A stretch of DNA of 20,000 nt, taken from positions 157,501 through 177,500 of the forward strand of contig LUCW03001630.1 in the NCBI GenBank assembly GCA_001586965.3, in the 5' to 3' direction. The notes beneath the pieces were generated by a model. It did not search any database. It was not told the DNA's origin and worked only from the letters and a program-made list of their open reading frames with translations. The translations under genes were made by a program, and so were the position numbers. Below, one piece after another: positions 1-10,687 of this stretch; the stretch's first letter is position 1; the number at the start of each line of letters is the position of its first letter. The DNA comes from Sphaeroforma sirkka (lineage: Eukaryota > Opisthokonta > Ichthyosporea > Ichthyophonida).

Positions 1-371
1 GTCACAAGAACCTAGAAACACCCGTGGCGGTGGCCTATTGGCAGCTATTACTAGGCGATGGTAAAGTTCCGTGGTTGGATTCGTGGATAGAGTTTCTAGA
101 TGAATGCAATCGAAGAGTCATCTCCAAGGATACATGGAATTTGCTGCTGGACTTCTGCATATCTGTGAAGCCGGACTTTTCGAACTATGATCCGGAAGGT
201 GAGTAATTTGCGGAAACGATGTATCTTGAGAAATTTTATCAATAAGGAGATATCAAAAGTTCTGCGTGCAATGCTTCAAAATTCTAACTTCATTTTTATA
301 TTGTGTCCTCTTCAAAATCAGGTGCTTGGCCCGTTCTAATAGATGAATTTATAGAATTCGCCAAGAAATAA
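1..371 (+). CDS. DCN1: DCN1-like protein (PONY domain), 3' end of gene
   Basis: C-terminal part of a DCN1/DCUN1D protein, the scaffold-type E3 that helps load NEDD8 from Ubc12 onto cullins. Two exons are visible: 1-198 (frame starting at base 3, upstream exons lie outside the window) and 322-371, joined across a 123-bp intron with GTGAGT at 199 and CAG ending at 321. The phase is consistent (one base, then two), and TAA is at 369-371. Family hallmarks: AYWQLLLGDG, SKDTWNLLLDFC, SNYDPEGAWPVLIDEF and a terminal FIEFAKK. The acidic/Ala patch that contacts cullin is present (Asp in WLDSW, Ala in GAWPV, Asp in LIDEF). The tail ends soon after this patch, a little shorter than in human DCUN1D1. The gene converges on the minus-strand gene that ends at 929. 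Confidence 0.93.
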
Positions 372-928
372 AATGAAAGTCGTTTAATGAATACGTAGTT
401 CTTTTTGTTGGGAGTATCTTGCCAACTTTTTACCAGTGGAGCGGACGGGGACGATTTAGATTATGCATACCTCAGACCTAGAATGCATTCAATTGCGATT
501 TCGAGCAGTATACTTGTCGCAGCTCGCGAATTAGTTACTTAGCTGTGTTGGAGGGAGCTGCAATTGACATCAATACGGTGGAATGTATCAACTGCCACAA
601 TTTTAGACCAGTTTGATTCTGGAGCCTGCATTGCTGGAGTTGCGTGTAATGCCAGACCGCCTTACACAATAGCACCTGGCGTACTCTTAAGGTTGCAGTA
701 TGCTAGTCTGTAGTGAATAGCTCAATAATTCTCTAGTTTCTCCGGATCAATAACCTCATCTTGCCTGCTTCAAGCAAGAATATGACTGGAGGGCGCGGCT
801 GGAGAACACTCTTGCCTCTGTATTATGTGGATGACACCATCTTGAATGGTTTTAGGTCAATGCATGTATCGCCATATTGATTTCACGTCTGCCGACAGGA
901 TTAAAGTTACATCATCGACTCATTCGCC
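372..928. other. Intergenic, between two convergent 3' ends
   Basis: 557 bp between the stop of the DCN1-like gene (+) and the stop of the minus-strand gene (TGA at 931-929). It must hold both 3' UTRs. I see no convincing exon, RNA gene or repeat here. Confidence 0.5.
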
Positions 929-1107
929 TCAGATTCTCGGAGCGTTTAGCAGCGCCACCAACTCTCCTTTTCGCAGTTTGCTGGTGAACTTTATATTCCT
1001 GGCCTTAAGAGCCGCCTTGAGCTGAGGAATAGTCAGTTTGGCTACATCCACACCAGGCAGTGTTAGCGGGTCCGTATTCTCATCAATCCCGGATTCGATA
1101 AGGCCAT
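929..1107 (-). CDS. Terminal exon encoding SAP-like DNA/RNA-binding motif
   Basis: Last coding exon of the minus-strand gene; acceptor TTAG just above 1107, stop TGA at 931-929. It encodes 58 residues. The final part has the SAP helix-turn-helix pattern: L-T-x-x-x-L-K-x-x-L-K, a short turn with Ser, then K-G-E-L-x-x-L-L. SAP motifs bind scaffold or AT-rich DNA, or RNA. The protein stops four residues after the motif, as in proteins that carry SAP as an end module. Confidence 0.65.
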
Positions 1108-4100
1108 CTAATTTTCGAATATGTGACGATGAGTACTCGAGTCGTGTAGGTCAAGCGTAAGAGGCACGAGCCCAATCCCGGTGTATGTCATTTATCGTGC
1201 AAATCAGAATTTCATCGCTGAACCACGCAGAAGCACCCATACACTGGGAGCATTGCTTCATGCGGTGCATTGTGGAGCATAATTGTCTACGTGTACAATA
1301 TTCACCCCGTATCACTTACGAGACCAGCAGATATCGACTACAAAACTTCCCTACATATGTAGAACATAAACAATACTGTGTCACCTGCTGTTTCTCGATT
1401 TGGGGGGAATGGTTGCTTGCAGTGCGTGATCACTGGGGGACCTTTTGCTTTGCGCTTCAGCGGCTGCATTGGCTCTGCGCATCAAATCAACGACAGATTA
1501 TACTTATTTAGTCGCAAACTTTCTTTTTTTGGCGGAAGTGTAATCTCGTCTCGACGATGGTCTGAGAGCCGTTTCCAATCAATGTTGCTATGGCGTAGAA
1601 AGCTGCAAGCACAATCTAGGATCACAAACTTACTTAGGCGTGTGAGCACAGGTGGGACTTCAATCTGCTCGGGAGACTGTAAATGGCGAGAGATCAAAAC
1701 ATGAAAGTTCAAACTTGTCAGTGCGAACTATAGAACGACGTAATCGTGTTAAATCCAGCAGATTGGATCGATGGCAACCACGAGACATCAAACTTTGGAC
1801 GTGCTAGCGCAGAAGTGTTTTAAACAACACCACGACATGACAACCGGAGACATACCGATTCAATGCGGGTCAAGACTACGGTGCCAAGCAACTGATATTG
1901 ACGGGGTTTGAGACAAAGTTGTATGATGAGCAAGAGTTATTGACAGCTTAGACACCCACCCAAACGCCTTTACATATGGCTGAACCTCAAAGGGAGTTGT
2001 GCTTAAAATAGACTGACAATTTACCCCTTCGTTGTACCGCGCTTTGGTAGTGGGTCTGGCGGCTGTTCCTGCATTGGATACTGTTTTAAGTGAGCATCAC
2101 CAATGTCAGTACGGTAATTTGTGAGGAGAGGCCGTCGATACAGGCTATAGGGGCCGTATGACGTTACGTCCCGTGTTGCAATTTTTGTAAGTGAACCGAG
2201 AGATTCAATGCCACATACCTGCTAATTTCGTTGGAAGAGATACGCCAATTTTGGCTACTAGGTTGGTGTTGAACTTTAGTGTGCCACCATTCGGGAGGTT
2301 TACAGGCCTTTGTTTCTTGGGCGCTTGCATTGTCTTGGGTGTTGGCACTGGATTCTGTCGGCGCGGTATCTCATGTTCTGAAAATGCGCGTAGACATGTT
2401 GTTCTTATCAATGGCACGCTACAAATTGCCGGTTAGAACGATCTCTACCTACTGAATCCGTAGCGCTGTGGGATATGTGCCGTCTTATTACCTGTCAATG
2501 GCGGAAGGGTACAGCCGTCGTCCACATCGGGAACGGTCCACCCCGAATGGGCAGCCTTCAAGTTCAGAGGATCTCTTAGGGAGGCTTAATACCATTCGGC
2601 GTGCCAATGTAGAAGAATGGCGTTAATTCCCAGTTCAATATGGTCCAGCGCAGTTATCTAGACTCTGAGTGCATGCAGACCCACTCTATTGGAAAGCGCG
2701 CCACAACGACCAACGAATGAGAACACAACCATCAAAGTCACCTGCAGGGGTAAAGCATGCTTTGTAAGCCGGCGAAGTGGTGTCGATGGCTGAGTTGCCG
2801 TTGAAGTTCAAGGGAGTCTGGCTCGCCCCCTGGTGTGATCAGCATTTTATTGGGGATTGATGTAACCCGTGTTTGAGTGTACAGTAGATACGGCGATACT
2901 GATAACGTTTACCGAGCCTAAATTAATATAGCATATGAACAATAACGAATCCATACTCCTGTTGTCTCGTCGATCTCTGTGAAGTCCAGAACACAGCCTA
3001 GAATGACTATCTCTTTCAGCTGTGCAACGAAATGCTGTATTGGATGAGATGATATTAGTGAACAGCCTTTGAGTAGGATTGTGGAAGCAGTTTGTATAAA
3101 GCAAGGTGTATATCCAGAGCTTTCAGTCACATAGCTCAAAGGGATAGGAGTGCTACGAACAATACGCCAAGAACTGTTCTATGTTGACTGTTAACAGGGG
3201 TCCAAACCCAAAACACGCATATACTCGACGCTCACCTGTGCGATCTTATTCGCTGCTCGCACAGGCCGAATGAGACTGAGCTCTTGGGTTTGAATGCACT
3301 CGATTGGATAGCACACCGGGTTTTTTGGAAATCCAGGAAAAACAACTTCAACGTACGCCTGTCGAACCACCATTAGATTAGTCCACGGGATTTCACGCTC
3401 AATGTAAATCCATGTTGACTCTTAAAAGGTTATTGCATACGGAAAAGGCGCACGTCTGGAGTACGTCACTGCTAGTAGACATTCAACACGAGAGTGACAA
3501 TCACACAGCCAAATAATGTTTTTGAGAAAGTTTGACCTGTATGTTAGGCTACTAAGGTAGTCGCGTCATCTGAAGGGATTTTGAGAGTTGATGCCGAGAA
3601 ACCTGCGAAATCGGCGCATAACAATACCTTCGGAGTCGCATCACTCAGTTCGTATCCGTAGTTCGTGCGCCAGTAATTTTGATACTCGGTGTATGTTTTC
3701 AGGAAGCACTCAGGCGGACACTCCTGGCAGGTTCCAAAATTTGATCAGCAGAGATATTGGATTTTCGCAGGTACATTCTATATATCCGTATACAGTCTAC
3801 GCTTGCAAACAACCCAAGAAGTTAGCCGGTTTAAGCTATAATGAGCGCACCTTGGTTAGCCTGATGATTGTTGCCATGGTCATATTCGGCAGCACGTAAA
3901 TCTTTGTGTTTTCGAGCAGTTGCGCCGATAGGTTGCCAGTGAGCTTGAAAACATTCATCTTAGTTTGGTTGTTGATTATATCCTCGAGCTGAAGAATACA
4001 AGGTATGCCTATAGGTCAGTATTACCTGCACTGACATCACATATTGATTACGAAATGCAGCATAATCCATCATTCGGCGTTGAGCGACTTCATATAACGT

Positions 4101-6027
4101 ATTCTTGATGACACACAATTGGAAGGCGCGCAGGACCATTCAATCGCGCATAGTGTGAATTGTACTGCTGTGCTCCGAGTGAATAGGTCCTATCGTGAGG
4201 CATAAGTATTCCGTTTCACTGATCTGCATGCCTGTGCAATTACCTTGGCGGGAAGGAATACGTTGGCTAATACTTGCACCTCGCAAGCAACCCGTTGATC
4301 CGCCCCAATCGATACGTCCATTGCTAAATGAAAGAGGGTAACGCGTTCTTTAGTGTGCAAGAATAGTGCATGTTGGCCGCAACCACAGAGAACTATCGCA
4401 GATCAAAGAACTTCAAGCGACCAAGAACAAGGCTGTGCGCATCCGAGGAATACCAAGCTAACTCGATGGGGACTTACAGACGCAGATGTGCTTGCCACCT
4501 TCTAGTATCTGGGGGCTCGCGAAGTGCTGGAGTGTCAAAGGCAATTGGTACTGAGTAGACGCTATAGAAGTCTAAAAGAATCTGTGGCGAAGTTCAAGAA
4601 CTTTGACTTGTTTGTCCAGAGACATGTATAGCCTTAACAGCACTCACCTTCTTCCCCACGTTGATCCAGCTAGTTGTCGGCAAACTAAATCGCGCGAACT
4701 CGCGTGGTCTTCTATGTTGCTGTGATATGTGTACGAACAGACATTTCAAACGAACCCTCTAACAAGCGCATGGCTAGAAAGTTGCCCTATAAGGCAAGCA
4801 TAAAAGATTCGATTGCCATTTTGTGAGAAAATCATAGCCCTACATAGCAAAAATGAAACTTGCGTGAAGCTATGGCACAGGACGCATGTAATATTACCAA
4901 CGAACAAAGAACAAAGACTGGGCCTGAGTGTGAAATTAGTATTTCGTATATTTATCCGGATTTCACCTGCACCCACCTTCAGATTGTGACTACCGAGCAG
5001 TATACTGACAGGATTGAATTTTAGGCGACAGAATAACCAGGACTGACAAAAAGGACTTGTGAAGGGTTGCAGGCCACCGACACGGCGATGTATAAAGAAA
5101 CTATAACTATTATAGACACTGTTGTATGGTTGGAGCCCAGGCAAACACACTGTGGAAAGTAGCAGCCGACTTGCGCCAAAAATCTTTGTCGATTGCATGA
5201 GCATTATAGCCGACATTAAAATGCAAACCCCATAGTTATCTTGATTAGAGAGATCACTACAAATCAGCTGCAGATATCCTGTTTATTATTATTACGCTTT
5301 CGGGAGTTTTTACCTTCACACAGATACTGTATGTGCGTCCCTGAGTGTCGTCCGGTGTAGTCATAGGCACCATATCTTTACGCTTGACTATGTCGTCCAA
5401 GCAGGTACCGCTCAATATGAAGGGTTTTCCGTCTACACAAATAGAACCACGTGAATAAATTCTGCACAGACAGAAGCTTCTCGGTGGAACACTGTCCTGG
5501 TCCCACACAGCCTATGCATAACAACAAGCTACAAGGACACTTCAAGGACGTTCTCTCCATGATCCAGTCACAATTTGGACTTGATATGAAGAAGAACCAG
5601 TTGCCTTACAACATGCCAGTCATATATACGTCATTCAATGCGAGTAGCTACTCATTCGCGAACAATAAAAATAGTTCAAATGGTGTATACTGAGGGATTC
5701 AGTGCTAGGACAGCACAACGCTTGTAGTGTAACAGTATGAATGCTTTTGTAATGAACATCTAGTGTGCTTCAAATGACCAAATTTATGCATATAAACGAA
5801 ATTAAGACCAAATTCGTGCCTAAATGATACAGCTTGTGCACTTATTTAGCCCTGGCATGGTTGCATAGTAAACGCCTGTACCGGAACATACACGAAAGCT
5901 CGCGCAATCAAGTAATCAGTGAGATCCAATGCATACTTTCGCCTGGAACGGGGAGAATTAGCCCATCGAGTTCGGCATCGTGCAGTTGCTCGTTGAACAG
6001 CATTGCACTAGCTAGTTTCCGTTGCAT
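929..6027 (-). CDS. Multi-exon gene: possible divergent Argonaute-like N half with C-terminal SAP motif
   Basis: Exons on the minus strand in transcript order: 6027-5937, 5432-5314, 5042-4977, 4719-4648, 4550-4478, 4323-4244, 3988-3851, 3723-3628, 3358-3236, 3034-2957, 2829-2742, 2584-2492, 2377-2219, 2080-2025, 1891-1856, 1676-1634, 1474-1385, 1107-929. All introns are GT-AG, 97-504 bp, and every phase joins, giving 1680 nt (559 codons plus TGA). Best supported are exons 1-9, 13 and 18. Exons 10-12 and 15 are weaker. What is seen: GGKHICVSMDVS (about 134-145) resembles the Argonaute linker-1 motif. Residues about 173-267 resemble a PAZ domain: KLTGNL, then YTEYQNYWRTNYGYEL, then a conserved-looking VCYPIECI. 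Residues about 525-555 match a SAP fold (LTIPQLKAALK ... KGELVALL). There is a basic stretch LKRKAKG before it. No MID or catalytic PIWI motifs were recognised, so a non-slicing or quite different protein is possible. C-terminal SAP also occurs in Ku70, but no Ku core was seen. The start is the first ATG of the open exon 1. Confidence 0.6.
3236..3723 (-). CDS. Two exons of the minus-strand gene, PAZ-like C-terminal half
   Basis: Exons 3723-3628 and 3358-3236, both phase 0 on each side, with donors GTATTG and GTGAGC. Together they encode an aromatic YxxYxxYWRTNYGYEL segment, a Pro-rich strand (VVFPGFPKNP) and CYPIECI. This order matches the end of PAZ domains, where 'YF..+Y...L....P' is followed by a Y/L-P-x-E-[LVC] strand. 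Known from the family: PAZ binds the 3' end of small RNA. Inferred: this is a diverged PAZ. A structure prediction of residues 165-290 would settle it. Confidence 0.4.
5937..6027 (-). CDS. First coding exon of the minus-strand gene
   Basis: ATG at 6027-6025 opens a 30-codon run (MQRKLASAMLFNEQLHD...) ending at donor GTATGC after 5937 in phase 1. The next exon begins AC at 5432 and restores the frame as Asn. The start lies 686 bp from the divergently read GPHR start codon. An earlier, untranslated exon cannot be excluded. Confidence 0.55.
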
Positions 6028-6117
6028 ACAAGTAAAACTATGTGAGAGTGACACGTAAGTTCAATTCATTGCCTCTATTTATATATATTCACACCTCGCT
6101 CTCCATGAGAGAGAAAG

Positions 6118-6152
6118 ACCAGTCACCGACTCACCAGTCACCAGTCACCGGT
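6118..6152. repeat. Short CCAGTCAC repeat cluster
   Basis: Three ACCAGTCAC copies, plus a related GACTCACC, lie within about 35 bp in the divergent promoter region. It could be a small tandem expansion or a cluster of factor sites. Confidence 0.6.
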
Positions 6153-6629
6153 CCCATTTGATATTAATTCAAAAATTGATATTGAAATGCCCGCCTTTTC
6201 TTAATCTTTCTCCTTGACCTAATTAATCGTTGCGCGGTAAGTCGATTTTGGATCTACACGAGTAAATTCAGGGAGATTTTGCCGTTTGTATTGATTTAGG
6301 CCTTTAGGAGTCTAGTTCAAAATTGGCTTTTATTCTGGTAGCGTCCTAATAAACCAAAACACCACTCGTTGATATGTGGGAATCGAGACGTATGTCAATA
6401 CGTGTATCAATATTTTATTTGAAGCAAACCAAATCGATATATACATTTATCGCTTTTCATCTAGAGTCCAGTTCTGTGTTATGTGTATATGTGTGAACAT
6501 TGGAAAAGCAGTCCAGTGCGCGCGTGTCTAAGAAAGCAAGAAATAGTAAGAAGATACAAACCGTGCATACATACAGATTTCGCCCACCTATACACTATAA
6601 ATATCACGACGGCTCGAGCTTCCGAGACA

Positions 6630-6671
6630 TGACACCATAATAGGACAAACATAATACTGACACCATAATAG
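6630..6671. repeat. Direct repeat of TGACACCATAATAG, 28-bp spacing
   Basis: The 14-nt motif occurs perfectly at 6630-6643 and 6658-6671, 43 bp before the GPHR start codon, so it is probably in the 5' UTR or core promoter. Confidence 0.75.
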
Positions 6672-6713
6672 TACAATCACAGAACTAATCCCCCGAATTC
6701 TTAAACTGCCGCC

Positions 6714-9700
6714 ATGAATGAAGCAGAGATAGTTCTCGCTGACAACAGCACGATAGCCATTGCAATAGAGGCGCCTTTCTCCTCTGGACGACTTTTGTAT
6801 GATCTTGCCATCGTCGGTCTCTCACAGGCCCTCTTCTTCGGAATGGGCTGGATCTATTTCATGAGATTCCTGTTTCGCGACTTCGAGGTAGGTTGTTTCG
6901 TTTAAATTTGGGTTGTGTTATATCATTCATATATAGATATTCAGATGCGCTGATGTGGATCTAGGTAGCATGTCTGCTCTGAAGTTTTTTCTGGTATGCT
7001 GCAAGTGTGGTCATTAATGATAAATATCAGGTAGTTGGTACTCATGTATAAGGTGTCCACGCGCTTTTAGTTGTCAAATAGACCGGTAAGCAAAGGAATT
7101 GATGCCTACAGATGGAGACCGGTATAGATATCGAATAAATTTCGTGTTGTACACAATCACGGGCTTGTTTATGTACAGGTGCAGCGCATTGTTTTCTAAT
7201 GAAATATTTGTCTATATGTTTTACACCCTGTATCGCGCACCTAGTATATTCGTGCACCAAGTGTTGATCGCGTATGGTACTGAATATATAAATCTATTTG
7301 CAGATAACGATAAGACATATTGTATTATATCACTCAGATGTAGGTACACAATCATCGGATAGAGGAAGTTTGCGTCTGAGTGTGAAAGCGTATATCGTAT
7401 TTTAACAATCTCTGATCATGGAGCTAGATAACACTTTGAAGGAAGCCACCTACCTATGATATGATTTAACACTCGTATTACTTTTAAATCTCATTGCTGA
7501 ATGAGATACACGACTGTAGGTTATATCTGAGCCACATGCGTAATAGGGAACTGGATTATTTGTGCAGAGTCTTACTGTTACCGAGGTCGTACTTGATATA
7601 CCATTCCGGCGACGATGCCCTGCATGCACAAGTTCAATATAACTACAATGAAATTGTATCTGTAAATCCCCTCAGTTATAATTACAATGTCACACGTGCA
7701 CAAATCTCAGAATACTAAACGATATTGTTCATCAGTAATCAAACGCGTGCAACGGTATCGATTATTCAACGACAATGATTGACGCATATTATACGCATGA
7801 ACGTGTGTTGCTCACCTAGCTGCTCAGGTACAAGCTTGATAGGGTTTGAAGACCACTGGACTAGTAGTACTCTCTGTAGACTCTCAAAAATCGGTTTGAG
7901 ATACACACTCACTCGGTGCGACGAGCCACAATTGGGCTCATAGTACGGATCGTCCGACTGTGTTCACAAGTTGACATGCCAATCGTATAGTCTCAACGCC
8001 CAAACATGTAATGGTGTCCCGGAACTTCTCTCTGGACTGCTGAAAGCGTGCATATAACTTCTAACCACGCGATTTGTGAACAGAAGAGATTTGAGTTTGA
8101 ACGCATGTACGTACTTTACACTTGTGTGCCAGGTAAGGAACGGACCGGTGCAGCTGACATTCTGCGGTGTGTTCTCGCTGTCCTGCACCATGTTTGAGCT
8201 GATCATCTTTGAGATTGCCGACATCACCGATCGGTCGTCTCGGTATATGGTGTGGCGCTTCACCATTGTTGCTATGCTGACCATGCTCGTGGCCATGATT
8301 CCCATCTACACGTTCTTGCTCTTGCTACATAACATGAGGATAGGTATGTATCTTCTCTAGATTGGGCTGCTTTTCAATTTGGCTGTCCTCTCATTTGTTT
8401 GAATTTGGCACGGAGTTAAGTACAAGGTATGCTAATGCCAGCTATGTCCTTGAACTCACCAATTTGCATCCTTACTTGATTCTCAGGCGCACGCTCGCGC
8501 GCCGCCTTGTTCCTTGCCGGTGTAATGTGGATGGCGTATCTATACATGTTCTGGAAACTAGGAGACCCTTTTCCTATGCTGAGTGCTGATCACGGTATGT
8601 AAATGAACACACCGTGCCTGTGCAGTGCTCCATCACAGAGTACGGGGTTTTGGTTGGATTCAACTATTCAATATAGATACAGCAACGTGCATTCCAAGAA
8701 TAACCACCCCTAAACGATGACGCCTACCCTGTTGTCTCGATGACGTCAAGGGTAACGCACTACTATCGAAATCAGTAACCACAACAACTCAAGCAACGTT
8801 TATAATGCTGGTCTGCAGGGTTTCTGTCCATTGAGCAAGGCATGAGTCGGATAGGGGTTGTAGGCGTAACCCTTATGGCCGTACTATCTGGCTTCGGTGC
8901 TGTGAATTTTCCCTTCAGCAACATGCACATGTTCATCAAACCAGTTAATGATGCTGAGGTAAGATGATGGTACCATTCCTTCAATCCCTTGAAGTGTGTT
9001 GATGTTCTGAGACATGTAGTATGCATTTGTACACCAAGAACAGTGCACTCATAACTGGACTGCTCGCTGATTTTTGGTTTGCAGGTGAGAGCTTGGGAAA
9101 AAAGACTTCTGCAAAACTACCATTTAATCGCGAAGAAAAAGAGGCAAGTTGCGCGCTTGAAGAAGGAGGCTAGACTAGAAAATGGCGCGCAGCAGCAGGT
9201 ATCAGGTTTTGGCTATTTGATCACTTGTTTGCCTGTATTCATGGAATTTGTGCTCTAATTTGTGTTGTAAGTTTGAAAGCAGGCTCCATGTGTATTGCTA
9301 TGCAATGCGGATTGAGTATTTCTCTGGTCTTAATCACGATGCAGCAGCAGATGGGATTCATGCAACGAGCGTACGAGTCCTTCAGCAGGACATTTGGCAA
9401 CTCTGGCGAACAAATTCGTCGATTACAACAGGATATTGTTCCAGTGGAGGAGCTGTGTAGGCAAATGTACATCGAGCTCTTGGAAATGCGCGATGGGCAG
9501 GTATACACGGGCAATGCAAATTCACTAAAAAATGTTATTCGGCATGGTTTTTTTGGAAACACTCCGCTTTCTGGTCTATGCTCAATTAATTTCAATATAT
9601 CCTCGTTCCTTTGCAGGTTCGAAACAGGTTTTCCAAAACAATACTAGGGCGGCTTTTCAATATTCAAGGCCTCTTTTTCTCCGTGTATTGCGTCACCAAG

Positions 9701-10687
9701 ATTGTTATGGTATGTCTCTTCCGCGCAGATAGTATTCTTGTATTCCAATTCATGCGGCTGTTTTCTTCTTGTCAATTGAATCGAAAATCGAATCCGCTTT
9801 CTGATTCCCCTAGGCTGTTCAATTGTCATAAGATGGTTTTGATTTTTGAATCCGGCTTTATCTGTGATGTACCGATTTATTGATTTTTTAAGCAAATGCC
9901 TCTCCGAATTGACACAGGCCACCATTAACATCATCTTCAACCGCGTGGGTAAAGTAGACCCCATCACACGCGGGTTTGAGATTGCAGTACAATGGCTGGG
10001 ACTCCAAATCGATGTTCCGTTCTGGTCGCAGCAGATATCCTTCATATGTGTCGGTATAATCATCGTGGCATCCATTAGAGGATTGCTGATTCAGCTGACG
10101 AAGGTATCCTTGGACTTTACAAAACTCTAAATGTGCCAACTGTCTTGTGTGATTACTATCGGTTAACCTAGTCGAGTCAGAACACCATTTCAACCCTCAT
10201 TTCTCGTATAGATCAAGTACTCAAACCGCTGGTTTTGAACAGAAACTTTCCTTGCATTTGCTCTTCTTTCTTATACAACGTGTCAGGTGTTCTATGCGGT
10301 TGCCAGTAGTAATTCGGCTTCGGTAATTGTGCTATGCCTGGCTCAGGTTATGGGCACCTATTTCTGTGCCATGGTGATACTGATGCGAATGAATATGCCC
10401 CTGGAGTACAGGTATGCCACACCGATTGTTGTGTAGAGATTTAGAAACGTCTTTGCTGTTGTCACGACTTCAAACTAAGAATACGTTTCGGGCAATGAGT
10501 TCTCATATTGATATGTATATATATATCATTCAACCACAGGATCATCATTACGGAAGTACTGGGAGATATACACTTTGAGTTCTACCATAGGTGGTTTGAT
10601 GTGATTTTCCTCATGTCTTCGCTGATGTCCATAGCCTTTATGTACTTTACCTGGCATGTGAACACCGACGGATACCCGGCCAAGTGA
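6714..10687 (+). CDS. GPHR: Golgi pH regulator (GPHR/GPR89 family), complete
   Basis: Multi-pass membrane protein of the GPHR/GPR89/plant GTG family. The animal protein is described as an anion channel that keeps the Golgi acidic. Ten exons: 6714-6887, 8133-8343, 8487-8594, 8819-8958, 9085-9198, 9345-9500, 9617-9709, 9918-10103, 10287-10411, 10540-10687. All introns are GT-AG and all phases agree, giving 1455 nt, 484 residues plus TGA. Human GPHR is 455; the extra length is mostly an N-terminal extension of about 25 residues. Family blocks in order: FFGMGWIYFMRFLF, LSCTMFELIIFEI, YMFWKLGDPFP, SRIGVVGVTLMAVLSGFGAVN, a charged cytosolic coiled region (exons 5-6, KKKRQVARLKKEAR, then QQDIVPVEELCRQMY), GLFFSVYCVTKI, ATINIIFNRVGKVDPITRG, ISFICVGIIIVASIRGLL, MNMPLEYR and a closing FYHRWFDVIF. 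The start is the first ATG in a strong context. Expected location is the Golgi membrane. Confidence 0.96.
6888..8132 (+). other. GPHR intron 1 (1.2 kb), no exon seen
   Basis: The longest GPHR intron. The flanking exons join in phase 0 and the protein aligns across the junction with no missing family segment, so no extra exon is needed. Short open frames near 7099-7362, 7494-7718 and 7964-8305 show no recognisable protein. Confidence 0.75.

Larger units (their letters stand above)
6028..6713. promoter_or_regulatory. Divergent intergenic promoter region
   Basis: 686 bp between two head-to-head start codons (minus-strand gene and GPHR). It must hold both promoters and 5' UTRs. It is AT-rich with short TA runs near 6080 and 6440, a CCAGTCAC cluster near 6118-6152 and a paired 14-nt motif at 6630-6671. 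No clear TATA box or initiator can be assigned. The GPHR start sits in a strong context (gccgccATGA). Confidence 0.5.

Noticed and set aside
1168..1634. Alternative model for the 3' end of the minus-strand gene with extra exons at 1587-1520, 1350-1320 and 1217-1168
   Set aside because: It needs introns of 34-60 bp, below the roughly 90-bp minimum seen in all other genes here, and a weak donor. The simpler model (1676-1634, 1474-1385, 1107-929) keeps phase with normal intron sizes.
1860..1990. A second minus-strand frame reads like the PIWI 'PSI...SLDPH' segment after an HH pair
   Set aside because: It runs into a stop directly after the motif and no donor fits. The overlapping 36-nt exon (1891-1856) in another frame has good splice sites and phase. 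Probably chance, though it lies where a PIWI start would be expected.
3588..3899. 103-codon open frame on the plus strand
   Set aside because: Antisense shadow of the exons 3723-3628 and 3988-3851, with no recognisable protein.
4026..4103. Extra in-phase 26-codon exon in the minus-strand gene
   Set aside because: It would leave a 37-bp intron before the next exon and has a poor acceptor. Direct joining of 4323-4244 to 3988-3851 keeps the frame with a 255-bp intron. It might still be an alternative exon.
4746..5216. 156-codon open frame on the minus strand
   Set aside because: It reads through an intron and one real exon (5042-4977) of the minus-strand gene. Outside that exon nothing looks protein-like.
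9225..9647. 140-codon open frame in GPHR
   Set aside because: It includes exon 6 (9345-9500) but reads through the introns on both sides. The family alignment and neighbouring exon phases support only the exon part.
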